The position numbers were made by a program, and so were the translations under genes. 44,377 nt of DNA from a virus: the IMG/VR virus record IMGVR_UViG_3300033141_001582, positions 1 to 44,377 of that record, one strand, 5' to 3'. The notes beneath the pieces are model-generated. The model saw only the letters and a program-made list of their open reading frames with translations, made no database searches and had not been told where the DNA came from. Below, piece after piece: positions 1 through 9,400 of this stretch; positions within the stretch are counted from its first letter, which is position 1; each line of letters opens with the position of its first letter.

Positions 1-95
1 AGGACTGGCTGGCTGCTATTGACATGCAGCTTGGTGAACTTGGTAGGGACTTCGTTGAGCAGCAGGCTTCTGGAGTAAACCAAATGAAGGGATAA
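1..95 (+). CDS. C-terminal end of an unidentified virion-region gene (5' truncated)
   Basis: The reading frame is open from base 3 and stops at TAA 93-95. The visible 30 residues (starting DWLAAIDMQL and ending GVNQMKG) have no recognisable motif. It is codirectional with the virion genes that follow and its stop lies 2 bases before the next ATG, so it belongs to the same operon. By position after an unseen capsid region it could be a head or head-tail protein, but the fragment is too short to say. Confidence 0.6.
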   Translation, partial: DWLAAIDMQLGELGRDFVEQQASGVNQMKG

Positions 96-97
96 TC

Positions 98-598
98 ATG
101 AGCTTAATTACTATTAAGGGTGATACCGTCGAGAAGAAGTTCACTCACGTCGAGCGCATTCTTCAGCGCTTCAGTCGCAGGCTTCATAAGACTGTTATTG
201 GGCTAATTCCGGCCTCGCCGATCTTCGGCTATTGTGAGTCCTCGATCAAGGATGCTACAGTGTTAAGGGCTATCTTCCCTGCTGATGGTATTATAACTCA
301 CACCGCGATGCGTGCAGAGAAATGTAATAAGGGCTCACTTGTTACTGTGAACGTAACGTCTGGCAATGAGGAGCTTATCAAGACCTTTCCACTCAAGGCA
401 CGGGCTGTGGTACAGGAAGTTAACTTTCCTGTTGAGGCCGGAGATTCGTTGATGATTGAGGTAGTAGATGAATCCGAGGAGGGTGTTTTTGGTGTTTGGG
501 TGGGGCTGCTGTACCAAGTTGGGATGAAAGACCTGGCTAGCACCAAGTTCTTAATTGATCAGTTCGAGGCCTTAACCGAGGACAAAGATGGCAAATAA
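98..598 (+). CDS. hypothetical virion-region protein, 166 aa
   Basis: Not recognised. The product is a 166-residue soluble protein. Its middle looks beta-rich, with alternating stretches such as LVTVNVTSGNEEL and DSLMIEVVDESEEG, which suits a virion accessory or fibre-attachment fold. The ATG lies 2 bases after the preceding stop, with AAGGGATAATC as a modest ribosome binding site. The end overlaps the next gene by 11 bases, indicating translational coupling. Its place between the capsid side and the tail genes suggests a structural role; this is inference only. Confidence 0.6.
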   Translation: MSLITIKGDTVEKKFTHVERILQRFSRRLHKTVIGLIPASPIFGYCESSIKDATVLRAIFPADGIITHTAMRAEKCNKGSLVTVNVTSGNEELIKTFPLKARAVVQEVNFPVEAGDSLMIEVVDESEEGVFGVWVGLLYQVGMKDLASTKFLIDQFEALTEDKDGK

Positions 599-926
599 AA
601 TAAACGGAAGCTTCGACAAGACGACCTTTGCTCTTGCCAATACTGCCGTCGACGATCTTATCGACGCGGCCTTCTCGATTGGCACTCCAACTGAGTTGGA
701 GATCAGCTTGTCGTTTAATGTGAGAGGTGACACTGGAGCCGGTGTCGAATGGACATATGGATTCTCGTTGAGAGCTCGTAACTACCATGCCACTACGGTA
801 AACACCACGTTGAAGAATAACCTTGATCCGGTCTGGACTGAGTGGGAGGACGTGGTTACGGACTCAGGGAAGTACTCCACAGTGGAAAGGGTTTGGGGAA
901 CCGTAGTTGTCGAAGCTATTGAGTAG
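588..926 (+). CDS. hypothetical virion-region protein, 112 aa
   Basis: Not recognised. The 112-residue product starts MANKINGSFD. The ATG at 588 lies inside the 3' end of the previous gene, so it is probably translated by coupling. Predicted strands (ELEISLSFNVRG, VEWTYGFSLRARNY, VERVWGTVVVEAI) suggest a small beta-sandwich. It sits in the virion operon; no enzymatic motif is visible. Confidence 0.6.
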   Translation: MANKINGSFDKTTFALANTAVDDLIDAAFSIGTPTELEISLSFNVRGDTGAGVEWTYGFSLRARNYHATTVNTTLKNNLDPVWTEWEDVVTDSGKYSTVERVWGTVVVEAIE

Positions 927-937
927 GAGGTAACATA

Positions 938-1144
938 ATGCCGGTGCATGTGAAGAAAGTTGATGGCTTTCAGGTTTCGCATGGTGGGAAGGTTTCTGCT
1001 AAAGGCACTACCAAAGCGAAGGCTGAGGCCCAGGCTAATTTGCTGCGTGGTGTTGCTCACGGTTGGAAACCTACGGGCAAGCCAGCCAAGAAGCATCACT
1101 CAGCGCCAATGGGAGAATTTTGGGAGAAAAGGAGTGGGCTCTAA
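938..1144 (+). CDS. small basic phage protein (KxKGGY/TKAKAEAQA type)
   Basis: A 68-residue lysine-rich protein. The segment TTKAKAEAQANLLRG after a PVHVKKVDGFQVSHGGK start resembles the widespread tiny phage proteins that read roughly 'KVKGGYxxxxHGKVYPTKAKAEAQAxA'. Their function is unknown and they often lie near structural or lysis genes. A strong AGGAGGT precedes the ATG. The stop TAA overlaps the next ATG (TAATG), so the two are coupled. Confidence 0.65.
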   Translation: MPVHVKKVDGFQVSHGGKVSAKGTTKAKAEAQANLLRGVAHGWKPTGKPAKKHHSAPMGEFWEKRSGL

Positions 1145-1311
1145 TGGGACAAAATCGGAGGGGTGAGCGTAATGGAACGGGACCTTACAAAGGATCGTTT
1201 CAAAAGCAAAACGCTGGCGTTGGTCGACGACAGCAGGCAGGTGAGCCATGTCCGAAGAAGGGACCGAAGCCAACAGGCCTTGGTAAGTGGGCAGATAAAC
1301 GAAGAGGTTAG
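1144..1311 (+). CDS. small Gly/Arg/Lys-rich protein, 55 aa
   Basis: The start at 1144 overlaps the previous stop (TAATG). A longer in-frame extension to an upstream ATG would overlap the preceding gene heavily and is not favoured. The product begins MGQNRRGERNGTGPYKGS and is rich in Gly, Lys and Arg with one Cys. The NGTGPYKGS stretch loosely recalls the short 'GDGTGP.G.G' proteins of bacteria and phages (DUF5320-like), but this is only a resemblance. Likely disordered; function unknown. Confidence 0.5.
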   Translation: MGQNRRGERNGTGPYKGSFQKQNAGVGRRQQAGEPCPKKGPKPTGLGKWADKRRG

Positions 1312-1332
1312 CAACTAACAAAGGAGGTCGTT

Positions 1333-1518
1333 ATGAAACTAGAAGTGAAGTATTGGCCAGAAGGCAAGGAAACTGACATCGATGAGAAGATCGATAACGC
1401 TATCGAGGACGCTCTTGAACCGCTAGGCTTCGAGCGTTGGGCCTCTGGATTTGTAGTCGAGGGGGAGAGGTGTAGAGATCTGGCCTTTGAGCGTCCAAAT
1501 CTTCCGAGTGAGAAATAA
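1333..1518 (+). CDS. hypothetical protein, 61 aa
   Basis: A small acidic protein preceded by an excellent AAAGGAGGT site. Residues 15-40 (ETDIDEKIDNAIEDALEPLG) form a likely amphipathic helix, and the C-terminal part is mixed. The stop overlaps the next ATG by one base (TAATG). Not recognised; its position argues for a small virion or assembly factor. Confidence 0.6.
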   Translation: MKLEVKYWPEGKETDIDEKIDNAIEDALEPLGFERWASGFVVEGERCRDLAFERPNLPSEK

Positions 1519-2201
1519 TGAAGGAATTCGAATTCACATTCGACAAGGGACTTCGTGGAGGGCTACGTAAGAACACCTCCAGCCCACGCGACGAGCAGAC
1601 CCTCATCGAGTGCCACAACCTAGCACCGTCCGAGGAGGGGCTTGGACTTCACGAGGCGGTTAATAGCCTGAATGTTGCGTACGCTTGGGACGGAATGGGA
1701 ACACCTGTTGCCCTTCCAGTAGGTGTGGAGTTGTTGTTGAACACCAGTTTCGAGATTGGCAATCCGCCTACTTATTGGGTCGCCAGTAACAACGCCGATC
1801 TAGACAGACATGCTGATCCTCATACTGGTACTTACTGCTTGGAAATAAACTGCAATGGAACGAACAATCCAGTTGCTTATCAACGCTTGAGGTGTGATGT
1901 GGCAGGGGAGGCGTCCTCAGAGGAGGTGCCCATACTAGCTGAGAAGGACTATCGACTTAGTGTGTGGGTCAAGCAGGGGACGGGAACGTCGTTCAGAATC
2001 AGGGTCTATGACAACTCAAACACGACGCAGCTAGGTTACCTCGACGGCACTGCAACAGGATCGTGGGTTCAGGTGGTTCTCGATGTTACTACCAACGTAG
2101 GGACTGACGACGTCACAATAGAGTTATATCATCTTGCTACTGCTGGTGACGGGACGACGGTGCTTTTCGATGATGCTAGTTTCAGGAGGATCGAGGAGTA
2201 A
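1518..2201 (+). CDS. virion protein with carbohydrate-binding (CBM4/9-like) jelly-roll
   Basis: A 227-residue protein. Residues about 1-45 have a short N-terminal part shared in style with phage virion proteins (DKGLRGGLRKNTSSPRDEQ). From about residue 70 the pattern is that of a CBM4/9-like jelly-roll: LLLNTSFEIGNPPTYW, then HTGTYCLEINC, and near the end VQVVLDVTTN and TTVLFDDASFRRI. Such modules bind glycans and occur in phage fibres and baseplates. It is coupled to the previous gene and followed 3 bases later by the next. Host-surface recognition or virion decoration is inferred. Confidence 0.6.
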   Translation: MKEFEFTFDKGLRGGLRKNTSSPRDEQTLIECHNLAPSEEGLGLHEAVNSLNVAYAWDGMGTPVALPVGVELLLNTSFEIGNPPTYWVASNNADLDRHADPHTGTYCLEINCNGTNNPVAYQRLRCDVAGEASSEEVPILAEKDYRLSVWVKQGTGTSFRIRVYDNSNTTQLGYLDGTATGSWVQVVLDVTTNVGTDDVTIELYHLATAGDGTTVLFDDASFRRIEE

Positions 2202-2204
2202 CTA

Positions 2205-3590
2205 ATGGCAGACGCGATAAACGGTACTGGAGTTTGGTCGGTCACTTGGCCGTGGCCACAGGTTTTCTTCCTGGAGTATTACACGCTGTTCTTTGCCGAG
2301 GACGCTGTAGACACCGAGGGGCAGTTGTACTTGTATGAAGCATACTGCGACACCAGTAACGTGTGGCAGGCCGCTGAAGTCAAGCACATAGATGACATTG
2401 AGGATACTAGTTATGTTACTGTAGCTGACTTCGGGCCTTTTTATGTAGTGACCAAGATGCAGAAGGACGACAACTACATAGCCGTCAGGTCGTGGCAGAA
2501 GGTTCCTGGTAGGGCTGGCAGTGCTTCAATGACACAACTACCGAGTAGCGAGGCTCCTGTGTTCGGGTGTGCAACTAACTTTAACGGTCAGGCGGTAATA
2601 GGAGCCATAGAGTCTTCTGACGACTTTCCAGACGTGTCATGGAACAGTGTTATGTGGAGCGAGGTTGGGAAGTTTGACTTCCGCGTCGGCGAGGTTGACA
2701 TTACGGACTACGACGGACTCACGACGGGTAAGAAGTTCAACCGCACGTCAGGTTATCGTCACATGCCTTGGGGCGAGCGCGGGACTGGATTAGTTTATCA
2801 GGTTAAGAAACTCGGCAACGGAGTGATGGTTTACGGGGATGGCGGGATAGCTCTTCTGGAACCAAAGTCTCAGCCGTTCTCGACCTTTGCACTTCATCAC
2901 ATTAGTGGTGCTGGAATTCTTCAAGGCTCGGCTATAGCCGGTGATGATACTGTCCACTTTTGGTTAGACACTCAAAGTCGCCTCTGGATGTGTGGTGTCG
3001 ATTACAAGCCGCAGAAACTCGGTTATAAGGAATACTTTGAGAGCCTGAACGGAATTGTTAAACTATCTTATTGCTCAGACAGAAAACGGCTTTACATATC
3101 CGACGCTGGCACTTCCATAAGTCCAGACTACCCAGAGAGCTACGTTCTCACTGAGTACGGGCTTTATTCTACTGACCAACGTTGTACTTCTGTTGGAACT
3201 TACCACGGCACGCTGTGCGGATTCTTCAAGGATGGAGACGACAAGGAAATCAGGCTCGCTACTGATACATTAGACTTCGGCCAGCGGTCGTTGAAGACTC
3301 TGGAAACCTTGGAGTTCGGAGCTAATTACCATAACGCTGATGGAGACATCCTTCAGGCCAGAGTAGACTGGCGTTCAGATTACCAGTCCGACCGTGAATC
3401 GTTCAATGAACTTGGCTACACGCGACTGAGCCCAAAGGGAACTGTCTCGCCGATCGTTACAGCCAGCGAGTTTAGGGTGAGACTGAAGGGAGCCACTTAC
3501 GTTGACAGCACAGCGAACATCGACTACATCAAGATGCGAATCAAGCTCGTTGATAAACAGACGATCAGAGGAGTATACGGAACGACCTAA
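2205..3590 (+). CDS. large virion structural protein, possibly tail nozzle/propeller-type
   Basis: A 461-residue protein with a GAGGAG site before ATG 2205. The repeated beta-rich blocks (for example NGVMVYGDGGIALLEP and DDTVHFWLDTQSRLWMC) look like blades of a propeller-type fold. Phage short-tail nozzle or tubular proteins have such folds, but no family signature is clear enough to name it. It lies directly after the carbohydrate-binding protein and before the GNAT-like gene, in the order expected for tail completion proteins. Assigned as structural by context. Confidence 0.5.
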   Translation: MADAINGTGVWSVTWPWPQVFFLEYYTLFFAEDAVDTEGQLYLYEAYCDTSNVWQAAEVKHIDDIEDTSYVTVADFGPFYVVTKMQKDDNYIAVRSWQKVPGRAGSASMTQLPSSEAPVFGCATNFNGQAVIGAIESSDDFPDVSWNSVMWSEVGKFDFRVGEVDITDYDGLTTGKKFNRTSGYRHMPWGERGTGLVYQVKKLGNGVMVYGDGGIALLEPKSQPFSTFALHHISGAGILQGSAIAGDDTVHFWLDTQSRLWMCGVDYKPQKLGYKEYFESLNGIVKLSYCSDRKRLYISDAGTSISPDYPESYVLTEYGLYSTDQRCTSVGTYHGTLCGFFKDGDDKEIRLATDTLDFGQRSLKTLETLEFGANYHNADGDILQARVDWRSDYQSDRESFNELGYTRLSPKGTVSPIVTASEFRVRLKGATYVDSTANIDYIKMRIKLVDKQTIRGVYGTT

Positions 3591-3604
3591 AGGAGCTAAA
3601 GGAG

Positions 3605-4039
3605 ATGTTATTACTATTGTTGCCAGAACAGGTCTCGCCTTATTGGGAAGACATTAAGGAAGGGATTGAGAGAACCCTGCCGCCAGGGATGTCCGACAGG
3701 TCACAGAGAATATTAACAGCTATCCTTGACGGAACGATTCAGGTATGGATTAGTTATAGAGGTAAAGGCGAGGATAAGGTCGTTGACGGAGTTGCTCTCA
3801 CAAAGATAGAGAACGACGACGAGATTTTCGGTATTCGCGACTTGGCTCTATTCTGTCTCTGGGCGATCGAGAAGACTCATGAGAGTACTTGGAGGGAGGG
3901 CCTTAAGGCGCTATTGGACTTTGGTCGGAGTAAGGGTTGTAATAGACTCACCGGTTGGTCAGACGTGCCGCTCCTTATCAATATCATAAAGGATGCCGGT
4001 GGCGAGGCGAGGTACACCTTCTTGACTCTTCCAATTTAA
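3605..4039 (+). CDS. GNAT-fold-like virion protein
   Basis: A 144-residue protein. The N-terminal LLPEQVSPYWEDIKEGIER, the central 'ILDGTIQVWISYRG' and the C-terminal 'GLKALLDFGRSKGCNRLTGWS' follow the layout of GNAT-like proteins in phage tail/internal-protein clusters. These are thought to be structural relatives of acetyltransferases rather than proven enzymes. No clear acetyl-CoA loop (R/QxxGxG/A) is visible, so catalysis is doubtful. Two AAAGGAG runs lie just upstream; the more distal one has suitable spacing to ATG 3605. Confidence 0.5.
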   Translation: MLLLLLPEQVSPYWEDIKEGIERTLPPGMSDRSQRILTAILDGTIQVWISYRGKGEDKVVDGVALTKIENDDEIFGIRDLALFCLWAIEKTHESTWREGLKALLDFGRSKGCNRLTGWSDVPLLINIIKDAGGEARYTFLTLPI

Positions 4040-4041
4040 TC

Positions 4042-4066
4042 AACTTCGTTCATTTTATGAACATAG
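4042..4066. repeat. dispersed palindrome copy 1 (GTTCATTTTATGAAC)
   Basis: A perfect 15-bp inverted repeat at 4048-4062, in the 37-base gap between two virion genes, followed by AGAGGAAATCAA and ATG 4077. The conserved GAAG flank is on the minus strand here. One of nine copies in the window. Confidence 0.85.
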
Positions 4067-4076
4067 AGGAAATCAA

Positions 4077-5063
4077 ATGAAAGTTTACACTAAGCTCACT
4101 ATTAACATGCGAACGCTTGAGGTGGTCAACGAGGAGTCGTTTGACTACGTCGGCCCTGTTGTCGAGTGTAAGGGCGGTGGCGGTGGCGGTGGCGGTTCCG
4201 GTAAGGTCAGCTACCCAGCTTACATGGAGACAATGCACAGCACGTGGCTTGACGACGTCGACGGTTATATAGACACAGCGATTTCCAGTTCTCCTTATAC
4301 TAGTGCAACCGCCTATGTTCCTGACACCGACCTCGCTGCGATGGACACAGCGATTACAGCGTTCAGTACTATTGTCGACGCACTTGACGCCGATGCTGAT
4401 TACATTACGTTCTCGAATGCAGTCACGGCTCAGGTTGATACCAGTGTCGTCAATACTGCCCACATCGACGCCTTAGTCACTGCCCATGCTGCAGTGGTTG
4501 ATGCTGACTACGACGACACAGTGGCGAAGCTCCAAAGCGGTGCACGCGACATCGGCGTCGCGATGACTAGCTCGTTCGTCACTGCTCAAGGAGATCTATA
4601 TGCCAAGAAGGAGCGTGATCTCATTGAATTTAGTAGACGGCTCTACATCGAAGCTGAACGCCAACGTAACGAAATGATCACTATGGGTATTAAAGATATG
4701 TTCTCGGCTCACCTCCAACGTGTGCAGTTTGAGAGTGATGTAGCACGATTGACTGCCGACGCCAAGCGGATAAGAATTGTTGCGATGGGCGAGGAAACTA
4801 GGGAGAATTATGAGTACGACGATCTCGACGCCAGGTGGGATTTGGAGATGACTAACTATGGTACCCAGATGATGGCCGCGATAGGTGGTGGCGTTGCCAG
4901 CTCTCCTCGTGCCGGCATGAGCAAGACGCAGTCAATGCTTAGTGGCGCCCTATCAGGTGCAGCGATGGGAGCTAATCCGACGTTCATGGCAGCGACTGGC
5001 GGTTGGAGTGTGGCCATCGGTGCTGGCGTCGGGGCACTTGTAGGTAGTGGATTATTTGACTAG
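4077..5063 (+). CDS. internal virion / tail-associated protein with Gly-rich linker
   Basis: A 328-residue protein. Residues 1-30 (MKVYTKLTINMRTLEVVNEE, then FDYVGPVVECKGG) match the N-terminal signature of a common phage tail/ejection protein, followed by eight consecutive glycines. Residues about 60-150 are an alanine/aspartate-rich helical region. Residues 150-250 are a charged helix or coiled coil, and the C-terminus ends in a Gly/Ala hydrophobic segment (VAIGAGVGALVGSGLF) that could enter a membrane. This architecture suits a protein released at DNA entry. The dispersed palindrome and then the ribosome site lie directly upstream. Confidence 0.6.
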   Translation: MKVYTKLTINMRTLEVVNEESFDYVGPVVECKGGGGGGGGSGKVSYPAYMETMHSTWLDDVDGYIDTAISSSPYTSATAYVPDTDLAAMDTAITAFSTIVDALDADADYITFSNAVTAQVDTSVVNTAHIDALVTAHAAVVDADYDDTVAKLQSGARDIGVAMTSSFVTAQGDLYAKKERDLIEFSRRLYIEAERQRNEMITMGIKDMFSAHLQRVQFESDVARLTADAKRIRIVAMGEETRENYEYDDLDARWDLEMTNYGTQMMAAIGGGVASSPRAGMSKTQSMLSGALSGAAMGANPTFMAATGGWSVAIGAGVGALVGSGLFD

Positions 5064-5073
5064 GAGGTTTTAG

Positions 5074-5655
5074 ATGCCAGTTAACTATGACTTGATGAAT
5101 CTTATGGGAGGTCAGACGATGGGACCTGCTCCGCAAGTGACACCTGGCGGAGGTGGGGGTCCTGATTGGAACCTGATTGCGATGATGTTAGGTCAGGGAG
5201 CACAAGCCTTCTCGGCTGCCGACCCTACTTCTTGGCAGCATCAACTTGGCGGGTTAGCTAGTGGACTTGGCCAGTCACGTAAGTATGCTCAAGCCGCGAC
5301 GAAGGCCGGTGCAGAGCGCAAAGCGAACTGGGACTGGCTGAGAAGCATCATGAGTGGAACACCGACGCCGCAGGGAATGGAAGGTGTTACGAGCATGAAG
5401 GTCGGCAGGGCAGGTGAGGGAAAGCTTCCGGAGATAACTCTTGGCTTGACTCCTCCCCGTGACGTTTTCGACGAGCTGTTCAGCGGAGCTGGGGAGAGTG
5501 TGTCGCCTGGACTCACTGAGCCAATAAGCCCGAGAGGTTTATCATACTACGGAGAGACACCAGAGTCAGTAGGAATCGGAGGGCCTGGCGGGCGAAGTGC
5601 CAACGTCCCTTTTACCCAACGGCGACCGACGGACTTACTACCGCCGATTTGGTAG
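5074..5655 (+). CDS. hypothetical internal virion protein, 193 aa
   Basis: Gly/Pro-rich with a short helical middle (MMLGQGAQAFSAADP..., GLASGLGQSRKYAQAATKAGAERK). A GGAGG site precedes ATG 5074. The stop overlaps the following reading frame, which starts at a TTG six bases earlier. It has no recognisable domain. Its place between the Gly-linker protein and the giant polyvalent protein suggests an internal head/ejection component. Confidence 0.55.
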   Translation: MPVNYDLMNLMGGQTMGPAPQVTPGGGGGPDWNLIAMMLGQGAQAFSAADPTSWQHQLGGLASGLGQSRKYAQAATKAGAERKANWDWLRSIMSGTPTPQGMEGVTSMKVGRAGEGKLPEITLGLTPPRDVFDELFSGAGESVSPGLTEPISPRGLSYYGETPESVGIGGPGGRSANVPFTQRRPTDLLPPIW

Positions 5656-6404
5656 GGTTGACGCCTGAACAGATCAATTCCCTTATGAGTCAGCAGGCTG
5701 ACGTCGAGAGAATGAAGGCTGCGACTATCGGTCAGGCTTATGATATGCTCTATCGTCGGGCTGCGACTGAGAAGCTGCGGAGGGAAACAGGGCTGCTTGG
5801 GATGCCAGGAGAGCAATGGCAGATTTCCGAGCCAGACGAGTTCGGTAGGATATTCCGAACAGATCTTGTGACTGGTAAGAGGGAGCAAGTAAGTGGGCCT
5901 ACGCCTGCTCCACCGTTGACGGTGGAGGAGAGGGAAAGGCTTAAGAGAATTCCTACCGACATCTTCAGAGGGACTTGGTTTAGGAATCCAGAGACTGGAG
6001 ACATCCTTCCAGTTGAGGCAGGAACCAAACCTCCTGATGGCTACACAGAGATAGTGCCTAGCAGGGAAGTCCAGATAAGTGATCTTCCTGGAAAGAGGTT
6101 CGAGTTCACCAAAGGGAGAACCGTGGCAGACTACATCACGAAGATCAGAATGAACCTCAAGAATGAAGGTGTCAAGGGACTTGTGGACTTCGTTAACCGT
6201 AACTCTGAAGGAAACGTTGGGTTCGTCTGGATGGAAACAGCGAGGGAGTTCTGGCCTGGTAAGGTGAAAGAGACTGTTGAGGTAAAGCTGCCACTAGACA
6301 AAGACGGCAAGCAACTCACGATGGCAGATATACGAAAGGTCGCTACAGATAACGGCGTGGCGATTGAGGAAGTGCTGAGGCAGATTTACGAGCTGGAGAA
6401 GTAA
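5649..6404 (+). CDS. hypothetical internal virion protein, 251 aa (non-ATG or coupled start)
   Basis: The frame opens at TTG 5649 inside the end of the previous gene. No strong ribosome site precedes it, so translation is probably coupled. A later ATG at about residue 13 (MSQQADVERMK) is an alternative start. Residues 1-60 are helical, 60-120 contain an EFGRIFRTDLVTGKREQVSG module, and the rest is mixed, ending DNGVAIEEVLRQIYELEK. No family recognised. The product is likely part of the ejected internal complex together with the next gene. Confidence 0.55.
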   Translation: MVGLTPEQINSLMSQQADVERMKAATIGQAYDMLYRRAATEKLRRETGLLGMPGEQWQISEPDEFGRIFRTDLVTGKREQVSGPTPAPPLTVEERERLKRIPTDIFRGTWFRNPETGDILPVEAGTKPPDGYTEIVPSREVQISDLPGKRFEFTKGRTVADYITKIRMNLKNEGVKGLVDFVNRNSEGNVGFVWMETAREFWPGKVKETVEVKLPLDKDGKQLTMADIRKVATDNGVAIEEVLRQIYELEK

Positions 6405-6407
6405 TCA

Positions 6408-9400
6408 ATGCCGAACTTGTTGGAACAGCTGAATATCGGTCCCCGAAAGAAAGCACGAGGGTCTCTTTTAAGCCAGTTGGGCTTAGAGGAGAAGGTGCCT
6501 GGGAAGGTTTCGTCTCCTTTACTTCCCAGGCCGACCCTTGAAGAGATGAAGACCAGGGAGCTGTTGGGAATCCCCGTTGGGAAGCCGATAACTCCCTCTC
6601 CGTTCGTCACCGAGCCAGTCACAGGTCCTGCTGCCGTTCCGGTCGACGTAGCTGAGGCAATAGCTCACCTTGGAAAGGGTGCACTTGGGTACATCCCTTC
6701 TAAGGCTGAACAATTCGAGCGTCTGGCCGTAGGCACTGCCGCAGGCTTGTCACCTGAAGAGCTCAAGGCTGAGGCCGCGAAAGCTGGTGCTTGGTTAGGC
6801 CCGGGGCCTGAGACTACTATTGCAAAGAGTATCGGAAGAGTATTGGAGCCGATATTCAAAGCACCGCAAGACATAATCAACGTTCTTACTGAGCCCAGGA
6901 CTACTGCTGACAGAATGTTCTTGGGATTCATCACGGAGGATGAGAAGGCTGACGAGCCCCTGTTTAACATCTCCAGCGACACTGCTGAGAAGCTCGACTT
7001 GTGGGCTAAGGCAGTTCTGGGAACTGCTTTGGAGCTCGGGATGTTCAAGGTTATTGGGGAAGTCATTCGTAAGGTTGTTCCTAAGAAAGGTGCTAAGCCG
7101 ACCGTTGAGGACCTTAAGAAAGTCGCCGAGGAGATAGAGCCGAAGTTTCCTTCTGAAGCAGAAATCAGGGCTAAGAGACTCAAAGGAACGAAAGCTCCTG
7201 AGATCGTTCCGACAGCTGAAGAGCTTGCCTCATTGAGGGAGGCAGGCGTTGCTGATGCGATTCTTGAAAGGATTGGGCCGAAGCCTAAGGCTCCTGTTAA
7301 GAAGGTTGCAAGGATTCCTGCGTTCAAATCTACCGAGGAAGCCATCGCGTTTGGTGAGAAGGCAACGCCAGAGCAGGTCAAGCAGATGGAGACGCTGAGA
7401 GGAAGAAAGCTGAAGGAGGTTGAAGAGCTTCGTAAGGAGGACAAGGGCGACGAGGCTATGGTCAAGGCCACAGAGGCTCAGTTCTTGCGTGAAGCAGTTG
7501 ATGCTTCGACAGGCGACCTGGTGATAATTCGCAAGCCTACCAAGCCTGAAGTAGCTGCTGAGCCAGCTCCGCCAAAGGTTGAGCCGGTCAGCGAAGTAGT
7601 TAAGAGCTCGGAGGAAGGACTTGTTGCCCCTCCGCCTGAGGTAGCTCCACCAATTCCTAAGCCACCCAAGATCTCCGATCGAATCCGCACGCTTTTCGAC
7701 GAAGGCAAGGACGCTCCGGAGATCGCCAAGGACGTGAAGATGTCCGAGGAAGTCGTGGCAATGGCTCTTACCGAGATGAAGCTTTCCAGAGGCAAGAAGA
7801 CCGTCACGATGAAGGAGGTTGAGGCCGAGGCCAAGAAGATTCTGGAAGACTCCAAGGACCTGGACGAGGTTCATACCAAGATGCAGGAGTTGACCACGCG
7901 TTATGAGGAGAATCTTGACGCAGGTTTTGCTGACAACTTCGAGCTCAACCGCTATCGTGACTGGGGCGACGAGCTTATGAGTAAGATCGTTGACACGCGT
8001 CGAAAGGCAGGCCTCGTTCCAGAACCAGACCCTGAAGCTCCAATAAGTGTAGTGACAAAGGAAGGTGTTCGTGAGAGCTTCATCGACCCTACTGACAAGG
8101 GCGGATTCAGCACGGCGAAGGTCGCTGAGACATATAGAAAACTTAATCCTGAGGTTGGAGAAGTCGTTGAGAACCCTAACGCTCCAGGACAGTTTGTGTT
8201 CAGGGCCAGGCCTGAAGTGTCGCTTGAAATCGGAGGCTTCCAGGCGATGTACGAAGCCTTAGCCGACAGACTCAAACGGCGAGCCGGTGAGAAGCTCACC
8301 CCTGAAATCAGGGAAGTTCTTGACAAGGGCAAGATCATCAAGCAACGGAAGGTGAAGGGAAGGATCTATCCACCCGTTTACGAAGCACAGCTTGAGATTA
8401 TGAAAGGGTGTAGAAAGCTCGACCAGACGATGTTTCACCGTGGGTTCGAGAATCCAATTCGGACATTTGAGGATGCTGGCGGTCAAGCGTTTCTGGACTT
8501 GACCGTTCACGAGTATCATGCACGTGAGTTTGCCATCGCAAAGATGATCAGAAAGTTTCGAAGGGATCGGAAAGAGATCAGCAAGGGGCTAAGGCGTAAG
8601 GAACGTGAACGAATCATGATTCACGCCGTGGCCAGTGAAAAAGGCGGAATGGTCAAGCTGAAGCACATGGGATATAAAGAAGCGGACCTTCCGAAGTTGT
8701 CTCCCAAGGAGCGAGTTGCTTACGATGCACTGAGAGCTCGTTACGAAGCATGGTACACGCGGCTCAACAGGGTGCGGAAGGCCATTGGAAAAGAACCGTT
8801 TCCTTACACTGAGAACTACTTCACCTTCATCCGCGATTTGTCATGGTTGGAACGAATTGAGGCCAGGCCACTTGACATGCCTGTTGACATCCTGAACGCC
8901 CATTTCATCAAGATGGGTGCGACGCCGTTTCGCTTTGCCAAGCCGCGTTCTAATGCTCGCTATCGGTTGGAGATGGATCCTTTTCACGTGCTGGAGATTT
9001 ACGAGGACTCAGCTATCCGTCACATTCAATTATCACCTTTGATTGCTCAGATGAGGGAGCTGCAGCTTAGCATTACTGATCCAATGTCGGGAAAGCCGTT
9101 CTTGTTAAGGAACGAGAATCCAGTTCTGGCTGCAGCTCTACACTCGTGGAACAACCACATCGCAGGGATGAAGTCCCCGACGTTCAAGCTTCCTCAGGGA
9201 GTCGAAAGTGCGATGATGAGAATCAACAGCAACTTGGCTGCGTCGATTCTTGGAGCCAACGCACGATCAGCTATGATTCAGGTCTCAGCACTGCGGAATA
9301 CTGTAGCCGAGATAGGCTTTGAGTATACTGTGAGAGGAGTACTAAGTTTGCTCAGTCCGAAGAGGCGCAACTTCGCCATGAGGAAATCAAAGGTTCTGCT

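Noticed and set aside
3403-3414. GTTCAATGAAC inside the 2205 gene as a further palindrome copy
   Set aside because: Shorter centre, no GAAG flank and in mid-gene; likely chance.
5640-5660. Possible programmed frameshift joining the 5074 and 5649 genes
   Set aside because: No slippery heptamer is seen at the overlap; translational coupling from a TTG start is simpler.
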